Assembly: GCA_029168955.1 (NCBI GenBank)
Contig: JAPDOI010000021.1
Span: 522,001 to 586,000, forward strand
DNA length: 64,000 nucleotides
From: Aplectana chamaeleonis
Lineage: Eukaryota; Nematoda; Chromadorea; Rhabditida; Cosmocercidae
Direction: 5' to 3'
Every line of letters starts with the position of its first letter. Within the stretch, counting starts at the first letter, position 1. The position numbers and the translations under genes are program-made. This document shows positions 35,331-48,199 of the stretch, in pieces. The notes under the pieces are model-generated. The model searched no databases and was not told where the DNA came from. It was given only the letters and a program-made list of their open reading frames with translations.

Positions 35331-36990
35331 CTGAAAACGACTCTACAGAAGTTCCTGAGATCATTTTATCGACAGCTCGCGATTTAGCGCATGGACGTCT
35401 CTGGTAATGACAGTCACCGTGATCTTACGTCTTCTCACCATCAAAGTTCAGGAGAGCCGCTTCGCACTTCGGAAACACTCGCGCAGTGCTAATCGACAGA
35501 GCAGAAAAATATTCTGATACGCCTCGCATCATCGCCAAAAATCCTCCTTCACCAGAACTCAGAAATCAACTCCGTCTGTTTCTCTTTATGCGAAAAAGAT
35601 ACATGGGCTCTGGAGATCACGAGGACGTATAAACAACTCCCATCTTCGATAAAGACGCAGTCACGCCAATAAGTTTCTCCCCAGGTAAAACCGCATCACC
35701 TCTCTCTTCATACATCATATTCACGTGGTGCCAATAATCACAGGAGTCAACCACACACTCACAGCACTTCGTCAACGCGTGTATGGATAACCAAAAGTTG
35801 ACGAGCAACAATCAAACGAGTTTTGAGGAACGAACGCTACCACTGCAAATGATATACGGCCAAATCCATTCCCGCTTCCTCTCCCTTTCCAGTTCATCTC
35901 GACAAACAGAGTTACCCAGCCACAATAATTTTCAAAATACAGGAATGGATTTCTTTGGACCAATGCAGTACCGAAGAACTGATGGCTCAACAGCGAAAAT
36001 GCTGGGCGCTTCTTCTCACTTGCCTGAATACTCGTGCTATCTTATGTCGATGTGGTCATGGATTATGACAAGTCGAACTGTGCGCTACATGTTCCTACTA
36101 CGCTTTATCGCATCAGTAGGATGTCCTTCGTGGATACTATGCGACAACAACCCAATCCTTCAAAACACTCGCGGAATGTTTCTCGTCAATCCCTGACGCA
36201 AAATATCGACGACGACATTCTTAGATTACCGTTCGAAAAGGACGAATACAACTCAAATTCATTCCGAGTTTGAGCCCCTGGCAGGGAGGAACATGAAGGA
36301 GAAAATGATCGACGTCTTCTAAGAAATCATTCAAACACGTCATCTGGTAAATCAGTCTACTCGATAGCTTGATGACATCAAAACACTGATGAAAGAAGCA
36401 GAAGCAATTGTTAACACCTCAGACCACTTGGACATACGTCAGCAACGACATCGAATTTCTACCACTACGCCCCATCGACTTCTTGCGCCCGTATACCTAA
36501 ACTTGCAGAACCATATCCTCACAGAAGTCACTGACTAATCGGTTTCCCCTTCTAGTCCAAACTACTTCGCGAAACTTCTTTTGAGAGACTGACTCGCACC
36601 TCCGAAATGCTGGGTCAAATTTCTGAAAACGCTAGGGACTTCTGAATACCTCACCTCCTCTTACGCGAACAATAGCGATAAGAACCATCATCCAACGCCA
36701 AGATCACAGGAAAGCCAACATCCTCATGTCAAGGCGACTACAGTTCTCATCCATGACCCCTCTCCTCAGCCACACGGTCAATGGAAAATGGGTCAAGTCA
36801 TTGGCTCACAAGACGACTTCCAAACGATCAGTGGAAGTACGACTATCATCTAAAAAAGTCATCACACGTCCGGAACAATATGGTCTACAAATTAGAACTA
36901 CATCCAACTGTCCCCACCAAATCCACCGTCACCTCCCCGTCCCGGCACCTCCTACACCCGCTGCACCTCACCACCCCATGATTGCGCACC
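35331..36990 (+). pseudogene. pol: pol of BEL copy 1, part 3: integrase and C-terminal region
   Basis: The 137-aa frame 35,783-36,196 carries 'GMDFFGPMQYRR' (first catalytic Asp, near 35,945) and 'GCPSWILCDNN' (second Asp, 36,143-36,145). 'SPWQGG' and a Glu-Lys-Met stretch near 36,270-36,300 supply the third acidic residue. The spacing fits a DDE integrase core. Downstream, 36,480-36,930 matches the C-terminal conserved region of BEL integrases ('MENGSSHWL', 'VYKLELHPT'). It would insert the cDNA into the genome. Broken by frameshifts. Confidence 0.78.
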
Positions 36991-36999
36991 TGGTCAAAG

Positions 37000-39850
37000 C
37001 TGCCTGACTCATCCATCATCAGCCTTCTCTTATGTGCCATCATCTTCATTGTCAGTCCAAAGCATCAGCGCCATCAATACGCGATGTCCCGTCGAAATCA
37101 GTGTCAAACAAAACAGCTTCATCTATGCCACCAACTGTGCATCCCAAGGAATTATGATTGGCCAGGTACAACGAAACAGAAAGCGAACGACTATGCTGGT
37201 TTCCACTCTCTTGCCCACAAGGATCAATTCGCTTTCCGGGGCTATTAAGCACAGAACCATCGCTATGTGGAGAAAACAGGCAAATGCTCCACAATGGTCC
37301 ACCCCATGTTCGTTCACAAGCAGTTGGAGAACCCATCGTTTCAACAATAATCGTCATTACCTGAAAAATCTTCGTCAGTGCCATCCTTCTCACATTTGTT
37401 CCTTCAACATTTCAACGAAATGCGACACGACCAAGAAAAAAAATCGGCGTCTTCAACCAAATTCAATTATTCAACAACCATACACTATCGGTTGAGAGAC
37501 TCCACCGTCAGAGTTCAAGACTATATCGACAAAGACGACTTCATATGTGTCGATCGGAAAGGATGGAAAAAGACGACCAGCAACGATTAATAACAGGAAC
37601 ATCACTATTTTGCGGAGAAACACACATGCAGAGAGAAGGGATCGTTCATTTTGTGCTTACGACAACCCTCTCCTGCCATACTCGTCATCGATGACGCACC
37701 TTGGGAACGGACGCAAATGGCAACCATTTTGAAAGCATGGGGGACAGTAAAAGAAGCTACTACGGATACTTCCAATCACAGTTCAACGACCGAACAATTG
37801 ACAACTGAACCCGAGACATCATTGTCAACCTCAGTACACATGAAATGCTCGAAAGCGAGGACTAACAATCACGAGCGAATAATCACCATTCATTGCCTGT
37901 TGTAGAAGCATGCATCACAAACTACTGTGCGTTCTTGAAGGGAATCACGTCAGAGACCCTTCTCTTTCCGAATTCCTTTAATCATGTATGATTACACAGT
38001 GTTCATCAAGATATGGTGAAGAACGGTCACATCACATGAGAAGGAAGGTAGAATGTGTGATGCCTTCCCCGTATATGCGAAACAATCACACTGCTATCTC
38101 TGTTGGGAATGGATTTACAACTCACATTGTTGGACGTATCGCGAAAATCATTTTCGTCATCCTCCTTGCAACAGCAAACAACGCTCTCAATAATTGTCGG
38201 TATACCTACTCCTCAAGATACTACTCAAGTTGAACTGGGATTATCGCGTCATATACTTCTGTCTTCCATCGTCTTCACTTCATGAGATCAAGAAGAAGTT
38301 GCCATCTCTTCCAAAGTATATCACCCGGACGAAGGAGCACCAAAAACCCAAACTCCTCACCTGTACAATCCTGATATCCTTGGCAATTCTACAATAACCA
38401 CGGATGTTCTCAATTTACGTCCATCAACGCCAACGAAAACGCTTTGCAACGCAATAGCAAATAACACCGAGACATGCATCTTCAATGAAGCAACTGTTAC
38501 AGACTCTCCAGCCAATCTCCAACAAGAAGCATGCTTGGTACTTCGAGACGACAAAAATCAATACATGTGGTAATTTATATCCATCAAAGTCCACGGCATA
38601 CAATATCGCTGCTTTGGAAACAAATCGAATTCTTTTCCTGAGATCACGACTTTACTTCAGAATCAAGTCACAGATGTTTACCTGGCTGGTAGCTGCCTCA
38701 AGAAAAATATGCGACAACATCAAACCTAAGGCAGATAAATCCTCGCTGAATTCTCGACAACTGCTAACGAAAGCCCTGGATACACGTTCCTGTTCTCCAA
38801 CCTGTGGCTGCTTGGACATGTGGCGGCTGCATTCTATGTCATCCTGATGTCTTTTTCTACAGAATCTATGCCAAAACCGGACTACGTCACCAATGTACAC
38901 CTGGTGTTCAACTTCGCCCAACCTGGGATCTCACAGAATCACAGCCGACGTTTTCTATCGCCCATGAAACCAACAGACTACCAACAAAACTCTCGAGTTG
39001 ACTCCTAGACACACGCGATTTAGCTGGAAGAATTTGCGCCTCACCTTAGTGGGAACGATTACGCCACAATCTTCCCATACTCGGCTCCACCTTCATGACA
39101 GACGGTGACAACATCGCTATCATCAAACCTGGGTGTACAGGGGTCAACTTGTGCCGAACACAGCAGGACAGCTACAATGCGGGCTTCAACACAGGAAGCC
39201 AAAGACTTCCACTGCTTCTTCTCCAGCAAAATCCTGTACTTGCACAGAAGGATTCTCTTGAAAATCACGTGTATATGCGCTGACGGCAATCTAAAAAGAC
39301 TCATGGAGCCGTCACCTCTTTTTCCTCAAACATCAGGCAAAGATTTCCTCATCTACGACCGCAGTAAAGAAGTCTTCGCCAGAATAAACGTCGCGCTCTT
39401 CAGCTCCATGTCGTGGCAGAAAATCTCAAACTAACCGCTCAGAAACACCACAGCACATGCGTCATCGACAACAGTGACTTGACTGATGTTATAGTTGCAC
39501 CTCTGGAGCAACTGCATGGATCTGCTGTGTACGAGCAGTGAAGGTGAAGTAACCGCCTCCATCGAATGCTCTACGCAAACTTCAAAATTGCAAGATGCAC
39601 CTCCGGACGGATACCTCAACAAGCCGTTCTTCAACTTCGACACCAACCACATGACACACGTCATGCACCGCGTCGTGCTTCCGGGAGGCACGGTCAACCT
39701 GACCGTGAAAGGAAATCTGGCCTTACGAACGACCAACTCATCCGAGGCGACGTCAACTCATATAGGATCGAAAGAGACACGACAAGTGATACATCATTCA
39801 TGGATACAATCTATTCTTTGTTTAATAATTCATTAGCATATGTTCGTAAT
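37000..39850 (+). pseudogene. env: Glycoprotein-like (env) third gene of BEL copy 1
   Basis: A third gene follows pol and ends before the 3' LTR. Open pieces at 37,034-37,495, 38,485-38,847, 39,105-39,434 and 39,495-39,836 are Cys-rich, and the last piece precedes a hydrophobic stretch near 39,830-39,900. The Cys motif 'CYSCTSGA' is present near 39,490-39,515. It resembles the G2-type glycoprotein genes that nematode BEL elements such as Tas, Cer7 and Cer13 acquired from phlebovirus-like sources. Multiple frameshifts and stops make it non-coding as assembled. Assignment rests on position and motif style. Confidence 0.65.
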
Positions 39851-40010
39851 CTGCTTTTAAATTTAACTCTCCTGAAAATTGTATTACCACTTTTCGGCAT
39901 TTCTTTTTCGTAAGCCTATGCATTTGTAGTTATTTGAACTCTTTTTATTCTTTTCTCCCAGGCCTCTCGTACTCAAAAAGTACCGTTAACACTTTTCTTA
40001 ACGCGTGGAG

Positions 40011-40197
40011 TTTCTTGTAACTACAGAATAACCAAATACTGTCTTGATGATGAATCACTTGAAACAATACGAAAATTCCATAAGCTTAATCATCATTTCT
40101 TATGAACTAAAATTCCTTCACATGTTTTGTCTTCTTCGATGATTGCCTTAGACATATTAAAAAAATGTGGTTCGTATAGCAAAAGCACACACAAGAA
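40011..40197 (+). repeat. 3' LTR of BEL copy 1, truncated
   Basis: 187 bp matches the LTR from TTTC(T)TGTAACTACAG to 'cacacaagaa', then satellite ('ccccagggcatag') begins. The last 40-45 bp present in the 5' LTR are missing. It is preceded by a purine-rich 'GTGGAG' that would serve as polypurine tract. Copy 2 stops at the same base. Confidence 0.88.
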
Positions 40198-40198
40198 T

Positions 40199-41235
40199 TC
40201 CCCCAGGGCATAGAAAACAGACTCCGCCCAATTCCTATGTAGCGCCTGATCGGATTGAAGGCATCCATGAAATTTTGGGTACGTTTTTCAAATCCGGATA
40301 GCCACCATTACTCAATGTGGTTTTGATGCCTGAATACCGCACCTCCATGTGCCCTCAGGGCATGAGAAACAGACTCCGCCTTCCATCCGTGTAACGCCGT
40401 TCTGACTTGAAGCCGCATCCATGAAATTTTGATCAGCGTTTTTCGAACTGGATAGAACTAATTACAAAATGTGGTTTGATGCCCGAAACGGCACCTATGT
40501 GCCCTCAGGGCATGAAAACCGACTCCGCCCACCCTATGTAGCGCCGTTCGGATTTGAAGCCGCATCCATGACATTTGGTGAAGGTTTTCAAACTGAGCTA
40601 ATCACTAAATGTGGCTTTGATGCCTGAAGCGGGCACCTATGTGCCCAGGCATGAAACCGACCCGCCCAATCTCATGTAGCGCGCTGTTCGACTGCTGCAT
40701 CCACAGAATTTATGTTAGTTTTCAAATCCGATAGCCAACATTATATCAGGTTTTTTGATGCCTGAATAGCACCTATGTGCCCTCAGTACGAAACAGACTC
40801 ACCACCTGAGTGGAGCTGTTCGGATTGAAGCTGCATCCATGAAATTTTGGGTGCAAGTTTTCAAATCCGGATAGCCAATTACTTTAATCGTGATTTTGAT
40901 GCCTGATACGGCACTGGCTATAGTGCCTTCAGGGCATGAAACAGATTCCGCCCACTCCTATAAAGGCGCTGTTCGGATTGAAGCTGCATCCATGAAAGTT
41001 CTTGGATGCGTTTTCAACTCCGATAGCCAATTACTAATGTGGCTTGATGGTGCCTGAAACCGCAACTCATGTGCCCTTCAGCAGACATGAAACAGACCTG
41101 CCCAATCTCTACGTAGGCGCTGCTCGGATTGAAGCTGCATCCATGAAATTACGGGTGCGTTCCTCAAACATGGACCGCCAATTACTCAACGTGGTTTTCA
41201 TTCCCTGAAACTGCGCACCTATGTGCCCTCAGAAC
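40199..41235 (+). repeat. 144-bp satellite array 3, plus orientation, about 7 copies
   Basis: The array resumes at the 'ccccagggcat' point of the unit, in the same orientation as array 2, directly after the truncated LTR. Several copies are shortened by small deletions. It stops within a unit at 'gtgccctcag' near 41,230. Confidence 0.92.
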
Positions 41236-41544
41236 CAGCAGAGGTAGATGTGTTTGAGGAAAGCGAGGTGGTTGATGGTTATAGTAGAAGTCGAAGTGAA
41301 AGGTGCCTGAACAATTACGTATGTGGAATTGTTTTCTCATGAAAAGCTGTAGGGCGGGTTTGGCCGGATTTCTTCCATATTTTTCCGGGCTTCATTTACA
41401 TTGCTATCTTCTGGGTGACTTTGTGCTTCAGTTAATTACTCTGACAGAAAAGCTGTTATAAAATGCTCATATTTTGGATAACTTCATTGTGAATCCTTCT
41501 GTCTTGCGTCTCTTAAGGCTCATTCATAGCAGGTCGCTTTCTGA

Positions 41545-42790
41545 CTAGTCGCGTCACTGCCAACAGTTACAAAACCCGTCGCGGAACAGATCTTGCACTC
41601 GACAAGGGAAACCACAATAAGTCATGGCAGTGGACCATTCCAAATGACATGTACATTTCTAGAACCATTTTCGGACGAGAAGTCCGAATATGCCCATCGC
41701 AGCTGCTCTAGACCCACTCTGAAAAGTTATTGGCATTTTTTCTCCGATTTTCGTATCAATTTATTGTACCCTCCAAAAGCGCATTATTTTTACGAAAATC
41801 CGGAAACGGACCTCGTAATCAGTGTTCAGCGCCCAAAACTACCCCCTCTAGACAAAAGGTTGGGCGAAGGAACATTCTCCGGAAAGTTTGCGCAGACCGA
41901 CAGCGTTTTGGACTTGTACGGATTTTCGGTTGGGCGTTTATTTGTACCGCTCAATTGGAGTTCTCTCGAAGCGTTTTAGATACAATATTCCAGATTTGAC
42001 TAAAAAATTCGCTCTGGGGTTATTTGGGGCGCTGATCAACGTAATCTGAGGCTCATTTATCGATTTTCCGAAGTTTTCGACTGTATTCGTTCACTGGTAT
42101 TCCCTCATCGGGGAGATTTTGATGGCAAAATCGCGACTTTTGACGCTTTCCGGAATGTGACGACAGATGTGGCTCAAATCGTTCTTCTCTGAGGGTTATT
42201 TGGAGCGCTGAACACGAGTCTGATGTCGGTTTATCGATTTTTGGCAGTATTTACGGTAGATTACGGGTGGGTATTCGGTAGTCTGGTCAAAGTCTCAGAT
42301 TTGTCTCAGAGTTTCTGTGTGGGGTTATTTGTGGTGCTGAATACGAATTCGATGTCCATTTGTCGATTTTTGGAATATTGAGGTAGGTTTTGCATCCTAA
42401 TTGGCATGTTACCTACCGTAACCTACAGTAAACCTTAAAATTTGGGCAAGCAAAACCCAGATTTGCGTTCAGCACGCAAGATTACCCCTACATACATGTT
42501 TTTAGCAAAATCACGAGAAAAATTTGAAAGCAACCTAAAAATTCCATGGGTGGGGTACGTACCCTTACCTTGCCGCGAAGCTTTGAAAAACGCTCATAAC
42601 TTTTTTTCAGAGTGGGTCTAGGCAGTTGCGATGTAAGCATATTCGGACTTTTTCGTCCGAAAATGATTCCAGAAAAGTACACATTTCATTTTGGAATGGT
42701 CACTTTGACTTATTGTGGTTCCCCTTTGTGAGTCGCGACGGGTTGGAACAGTTTGCACCTTCAGTCGCGATCGCCGAGAGACTGGGGTAT
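41545..42790. mobile_element. Foldback element, family E, copy 2
   Basis: Long inverted ends (about 41,600-41,735 and 42,595-42,725) pair along landmarks 'aaccacaataagtc', 'cattttcggacga', 'aagtccgaatatgc' and 'tagacccactctgaaaa'. Between them three loosely repeated units carry 'ggggttatttgg.gcgctga' and 'tttatcgatttt' at about 42,017, 42,195 and 42,326. The 128-aa frame 41,593-41,979 crosses the left arm and has no known domain. Pairing beyond 41,600 and 42,725 is imperfect, so the ends are approximate. No transposase. Confidence 0.75.
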
Positions 42791-42959
42791 TTCATACCTT
42801 TCAGGCAATTCCTGGTATCAGCAAGCGGCTTGCAGGACAGGCGCAAGGGTTAAGTCATCTCCTGTTGGTGGGAAAAAGGGGCGTTCCCTTCGGGCGTTCA
42901 GGCCAGGTCCCTCTGCAAGGGCCTGCAAATGAGAGGAGAAAATTCGCCAGGCCATCGAG

Positions 42960-43520
42960 CCGTAGATTTTAGCAAGGGGGCTATGTCCCAAGCTGAAGGG
43001 ACCTGCAAAGACTTCAAGCTATGTTTTGCAATGAGCCATCTTCGAGAGAGCAAGGGGCTATGAGCCAAATTCAAGGGGCCTGCAAAGACCCAGGTAATTT
43101 TTAAAGGGCAAGGGAGTCATCCTTCGGATTGCAAGGGGTGTTCAAAAAGCTATCGTGATATTAGCAAGGGAGGTCATGTTTAATCTCTCCATACTTCTCC
43201 TGCCTTGCCAAAGTTTCCTCGTCTCCCTTGCTGGGTTATTATTGGAATTTTTTTAGCCCTGGTTCAGAAAAAGAGCTCTAATCATGCCCCAGTCACTAAA
43301 TTGGATCTTTACTAAACGATGAGAGCTCGTTCATCCCTTCTTTGATCTTCTACAGGTACACAACCACACATTATACAAGCATGGCTAATTTTTACATGCG
43401 AAAAACAAAGAAAAACAAAACAAAGTATAAGAAGGGAAGGTACATAACCACACATTAGACAAAACATCATGGCTAACTTTAATACAGCACAAAACAAAAC
43501 AGTAAAGAACAAGAGAAAAG
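42960..43520. repeat. Two small local duplications
   Basis: An imperfect direct repeat built on 'gcaaggggctatg', 'aagggacctgcaaagac' is at about 42,972-43,018 and 43,050-43,098. A second pair, 'ggtacacaaccacacatta' followed by 'catggctaa', starts at about 43,355 and 43,439, 84 bp apart. Neither has coding signs. 43,520-44,470 holds nothing recognisable. Confidence 0.65.
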
Positions 43521-44475
43521 TAAGAGAAAAAAATTATATTGACAGAAACAACAAAGACCTTTTACAGGTTTCAAAATTCATTCACAGATACTCATAAGTA
43601 TATCATCTCGATCACAGAGTATATTATTATACAGAGGCACCTTTCCCCAGTAGTCACCTATTCAAAAAAACAACTGAACACTAATTCATGTATTTCTACT
43701 TTCTCCTCATAAAGCATTCTTTTTCTCCCTATCCTACCTATATCCACAGCCTCCATATTTAATTTAACGGTATATGCATAGCAATTCTCCTACTATGTGT
43801 ATCTATGTGATTTCCTATGTTCTATGTATGTGAATTCTTTTTCTCCCGTGTGCATAAACAATATCCAAAGGAAAAAATTATTACATACAGTAGCGGTCAT
43901 AGATCTAATGATATGACCTTTTTCGCGGATACTGTTTTCATACATTTCCCGGTCTACTTAGCGATACTTGATAAGACTTAGCAAGGCAGTAGACACTTCC
44001 TCGAAAAAGTTGTTGAGATAACTACGCTACTTGGACCGTATGGCCCCTAGTGTGAGAACCCTCAAGCCGTTGGGAAGCGTCAAAAAAATGAGTGAAAACT
44101 ACTAAATTTGAGTCGAGTACTTCGTCAGCTCACGCCCGTAAGCTTTCCCAACCCCGCCCCCTCAATATACGTCTACGGTCACTTCTGGCTGGTTTTTGAA
44201 GCTCTACCCAACGAGGAGAGAGCATTCCTAGCGCAGGCTGTGGCAAGAGTCAATCGGTTTCGCTAAGCCAACCGTTTTATCCTTTCATAGTACCTATTTC
44301 AACCGCTCGGGAAAACTTCGTCCAACTTTACCGCATAACAAAACAGCCGTTGTTCTTGTATTTCAGCACGCAGTTTTCATCGGGTTTTTCTGTTAGTTTC
44401 ACATAACTAATAGCTCAAAAAAACCTTCGATTTATGACATAAAATCGATAGAATTATCAAGCGTGTCTGCTGCCT

Positions 44476-45110
44476 TTAAAGCGCAGTGTTCGCGATAAAT
44501 ATTGTTTTTTCTGTTTTTCCGCCTATTTTGAAAAACGGCCGCATGCTGATTCCAATGATGTCTCTGAAATCGTACAAGACCTTTCTGGGAACGGAGTTGG
44601 GTCCCTCAAAAAATTGAGCTAAGGGAAACATGGTGGACGAATTGTCTCAAGGCTTGTAACTTCCGTCTTTTGCAGCCGATGTATATGAGCTGACCTGGAG
44701 TAAAGAGAGAAGCTGAGAATGAAGGAAAGAACGGGTCGAATGATTGGGAATCATCGCTCATCTCATAACGATCCTGAGCATTCATTTGTTCACGTCGGTG
44801 GGCGTGTGATGCGCTTTTGGGGTTTTCATTGCGCTTGAAATGGCAACTTTGTGGCTCTTTGGAGCTTTTCCTGGCTCTGCTTTCATGCGTCTCTTTTTTC
44901 GACGTCAACGTTACAGCATTGTGTTCCCTCCAATCGTCCACCCTAGTGGAAACTGAAACACATTTCTTATCGTGAACACAGGCAGTGTTCACGATGATTT
45001 TTCGTTCCCGAGTTTTCCACTCAAAACAAAGCGCTGGCTACCGAGTGTTACAGAACATTACGAAGAAACGGCATAGAGAAACGCACTAAAACGTCAAGTA
45101 TTTCAGTGAC
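44476..45110. mobile_element. TTAA MITE, family B, copy 2, joined head to head to another MITE end
   Basis: The left end TTAAAGCGCAGTG starts at 44,476 and the interior follows family B copy 1 to 'atcgtgaacac' at 44,979. Instead of the expected TGCCTTTAA, the sequence turns directly into the opposite end AGGCAGTGTTCACGATGA (44,980-44,997) and continues with unrelated DNA to about 45,110. Just left of 44,476 is 'gcgtgtctgctgcc', the terminal sequence of a family C element, so three MITE ends abut here. Confidence 0.75.
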
Positions 45111-45904
45111 ATTAAACTCTGTCTTGGACTACGTCCAGTTGTGGATGAACATGTTCACGGTGGTTACCACCCGTGAAAAATTGGGCCTGGGCCGGAAATG
45201 GGGAAGAATATTTGCGCAGGTAAACAGTACCAGATAGGGTCCAAAGAAGACTCCACATGGAGCCAGGGTTCGGCGTGAGGTGTGATGTATCACAGAGGGG
45301 GTCGGACCCATCGACATCCGGTGGGATGCAGGGTCGGACCTTTTATCAAACCCAGAAGAAACAAGAGCGGACTTCTATCAGGCCGTGGAGGGGGGTTGAG
45401 AACCATACCATTAGTATATATAAAAAATGACGTTCATGCTGCAAATGAGATCACAATAAGAGGCAAGATATAAAATGGGGATGTAAAAATGAGGCAGGAA
45501 CACACAAGAAGAGCTTACAATTCACTGGTGATAAAGCATGCAAGACAATAGACGATTTGCAGCACGGCCATCGTTAGTGACTCTGACATGAGGAGTCTTG
45601 GAAAGGTAAAATGTGTCGGCAAAGCGCTCCTGGATATGTCGGCAAAGGTGTTGAGTATTATTGTCATCTTGCGTCATTATAAGCGGGACTATCCTGTCCA
45701 CGAAATGACACAGATGTTCTGGATTTTCGTAATCTAAGATGCATTCTTAAGCGATTTAGGAGTTCAAGCAGGTTCGATCCCGCTAAATATGCATAAAATT
45801 TGGCAAAGTTGTAAAACGATGGGTAGCTGGACTGTCACAAAAGAGCGTTGTTCACTAGATATCTCTTACAATTTCCCCTTAATGAAATCGCCTTTCGATT
45901 TTTA
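45111..45904. other. Unassigned spacer between MITE and satellite
   Basis: No gene or shared repeat is seen, except that 'gaggtgtgatgtatcacag' near 45,276 recalls the GTGTGATACAA motif of the palindromic MITE at 25.8 kb and of 24,196. Confidence 0.5.
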
Positions 45905-47860
45905 ATACGCCCTCAGGGCACATATAGGAGTGGTTGCGGGCGCGTGGAACCCACATTGCCTTCTCTGAATACGAATGTCGGCATGGGAGAACGCCTCCTG
46001 AAATTTCATGGATGCAGCTTCAATCCGAGCAGCACTACATAGAGTGGGCGGAGTTCTGTTTTCATGCGCCTGAGGGCACATAGGTGCGGTTTGCAGGCAT
46101 CAAAACCACATTGAGTAATCGGCTATCCGGATTTGAAAACGCACCCTAAAATTCTCATGGATGCAGCTTCAATCCGAACAGCGCTACATAGGGTGGGCGG
46201 AGTCTGTCTTCATGCCCTGAGGGGCACCATAGGTGCGGTTTCAGTCATCAAAACACACATAGCATTGGCTATCCGGATTTGAAAACGCGCACCCAAAATT
46301 TCATGGATGCAGCTTCAATCCGAACAGCACTACATAGGGCGGGCGGAGTCTGCTTTTCATGTATGTTCTGAGTGGGCACATATGTGCGGATTCAGGCATC
46401 AAAACCACACAGTAGCTGGCTACATATCCGGACTTGAAAACGCACCGAAATTTCATGGATGCAGCTTCAATCCGAACAGCGGGCCACATAGGGTGTGGCG
46501 GGAGTTCGTTTTCATGCCCTGAGGGCACATAGAAGCCGTTTCAGGTATCAAAACCACATTTAGTAACTGGCTATCCGGATTTGAAAACGCACCCAAAATT
46601 TCATGGATGCAGCTTCAATCCGAACAGCGCCAAGACATAGGGTGGGCGGAGTTCTGTTTTCATGCCCTGAGGGGGCACATATAGGTGCGGTTTCCAGTCA
46701 TCGCAACCACATAAGTAATTGGCTATCCGGATTTGGAAAACGCACCCAAAATTTCATGGATGCAGCTTCAATCCGAACAGCGCTAAGCATAGGGTGGGCG
46801 GAGTTCGTTTTCATGCCCTGAGTGGCACATAGTAGGTGTGGTTTCAGGCATCAAAACCACATAAGTGATTGGCTATCCGGATTTGGAAAACGCACCCAAA
46901 ATTTCATGGATGCAGCTTCTCAATCCGGAACAACAGCGCCTACATAGGGTGGGCGGAGTTCGTTTTCATGCCCTGAGGGCACATAGGTGCGGTTTCAGGC
47001 ATCAAAACGACATAAGTGATTGGCTATCCTGATTTGGAAAACGCACCCAAAATTTCATGGATGCAGCTTCAATCGGAACAGCGCCAAGCATAGGGTGGGC
47101 GGAGTTCGTTTTCATGCCCTGAGGGCACATAGGTGCTGTTTCAGCGCATCAAAACCACATTAAGTAATTGCCATCTTGACTTGAAAACGCACCCAAAATT
47201 TCATGGATGCAGCTTCAATCCGAACAGCGCCACAGCAGGGTGGGTGAGTTCGTTTTCATGCCCTGAGGGCGCCATAGGTGCCGTTTGCAGGCATCAAAAC
47301 CACATTAAGTAATCATGGCTATCCGGATTTGAAAACGCACCCAAAATTTCATGGATGCAGCTTCAAACCGAACAGCGCTACATAGGGTGGCGGAGTCGGC
47401 TTTCGATGCCCCGGAGGCGCATAGGTAGGTGCGGTATCAGGCATCAAAACCACATTAGTACTATTATCCGGATTTGGAAAAACGCACCCAAAATTTCATG
47501 GATGCAGCTTCAATCCGGAACAGCGCCACATAGGGTGGGCGGAGTCGGCTTTTCATGCTCCTGAGGGCACATAGGTGCGCCGTTTCAGGCATCAAAACCA
47601 CATTTAGTAATTGGCCATTTAGATTCGAAAACGCAGTCGAAATTTCATGGATGCAGCTTCAATCTGGTTGAGCGTTACATAGGATGGGCGGAGTTCGTTT
47701 TCATGCCCTGAGGGCAATATAGTGTGCGGTTTCAGGCATCAAAACCACATTGAGTAATTGGCTATCCGGATTTGAAAACGTACCCAAAATTTCATGGATG
47801 TAGCTTCAATCCGAACAGCGCTGGGCATAGGTGGGCGGAGTCTGTTTTCATGCCCTGGGG
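45905..47860 (-). repeat. 144-bp satellite array 4, minus orientation, about 13 copies
   Basis: Same unit as arrays 2 and 3 but reversed. Copies are more alike than in array 2, with landmark 'acccaaaatttcatggatgc' nearly constant. It ends in the unit at 'catgccctgggg', where the truncated LTR of BEL copy 2 begins. Confidence 0.95.
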
Positions 47861-48052
47861 TTCTTGTGGTACTTTTTACGCCAAATCCATTTTTTTTTAA
47901 TATGTTCAGGCAATCATCGAAGAGAAGACAAAACATGTGAAGGAATTTTTAGTCTCATAAGAAATCGATGATTAAGCTTATGCGGAATTTTCGTATTGTT
48001 TCAAGTGATTCATCATCAAGACAGTATTTGGTTATTCTAGTAGTTACAGAAA
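47861..48052 (-). repeat. 3' LTR of BEL copy 2, truncated
   Basis: 192 bp, from TTTCTGTAAC (48,052) down to 'taccacaagaa' (47,861), then satellite. It ends at the same LTR base as copy 1 and shares with it AATC-ATCATTT and ATATTAAAAA, which neither 5' LTR has. A 'CGCGGGGAG' polypurine-like run precedes it. Confidence 0.9.
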
Positions 48053-48199
48053 CTCCCCGCGTTAAGAAAAGTGTTAACGGTACTTTTTTGGCACAGAGAA
48101 CCTGGAGAAGGCGAAATAAAAAGAGTTCAAATAACTACAAATGCATAGGCTTACGAGTGCTATTAAGGAAAATGCGAAAAGTGGTGGCCACAATTTTCG

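Larger units (their letters stand above)
29843..40197 (+). mobile_element. BEL/Pao LTR retrotransposon, copy 1 (plus), inserted in the satellite
   Basis: A 10.35-kb element holds a 5' LTR of 235 bp, primer binding site, gag, pol in BEL order (protease, RT, RNase H, integrase), a glycoprotein-like third gene and a truncated 3' LTR. A 0.7-kb MITE is inserted in RT. All frames are broken. Gag-pol-env organisation resembles Tas of Ascaris. Copy 2 on the minus strand (47,861-58,475) is collinear throughout: gag start to MITE is 2.83 kb here and 2.91 kb there, and MITE to 3' LTR is 6.19 and 6.33 kb. Confidence 0.93.

Noticed and set aside
41593..41979. 128-aa plus-strand frame
   Set aside because: It spans the left arm of foldback family E and the related copy at 61.6 kb does not keep the frame.
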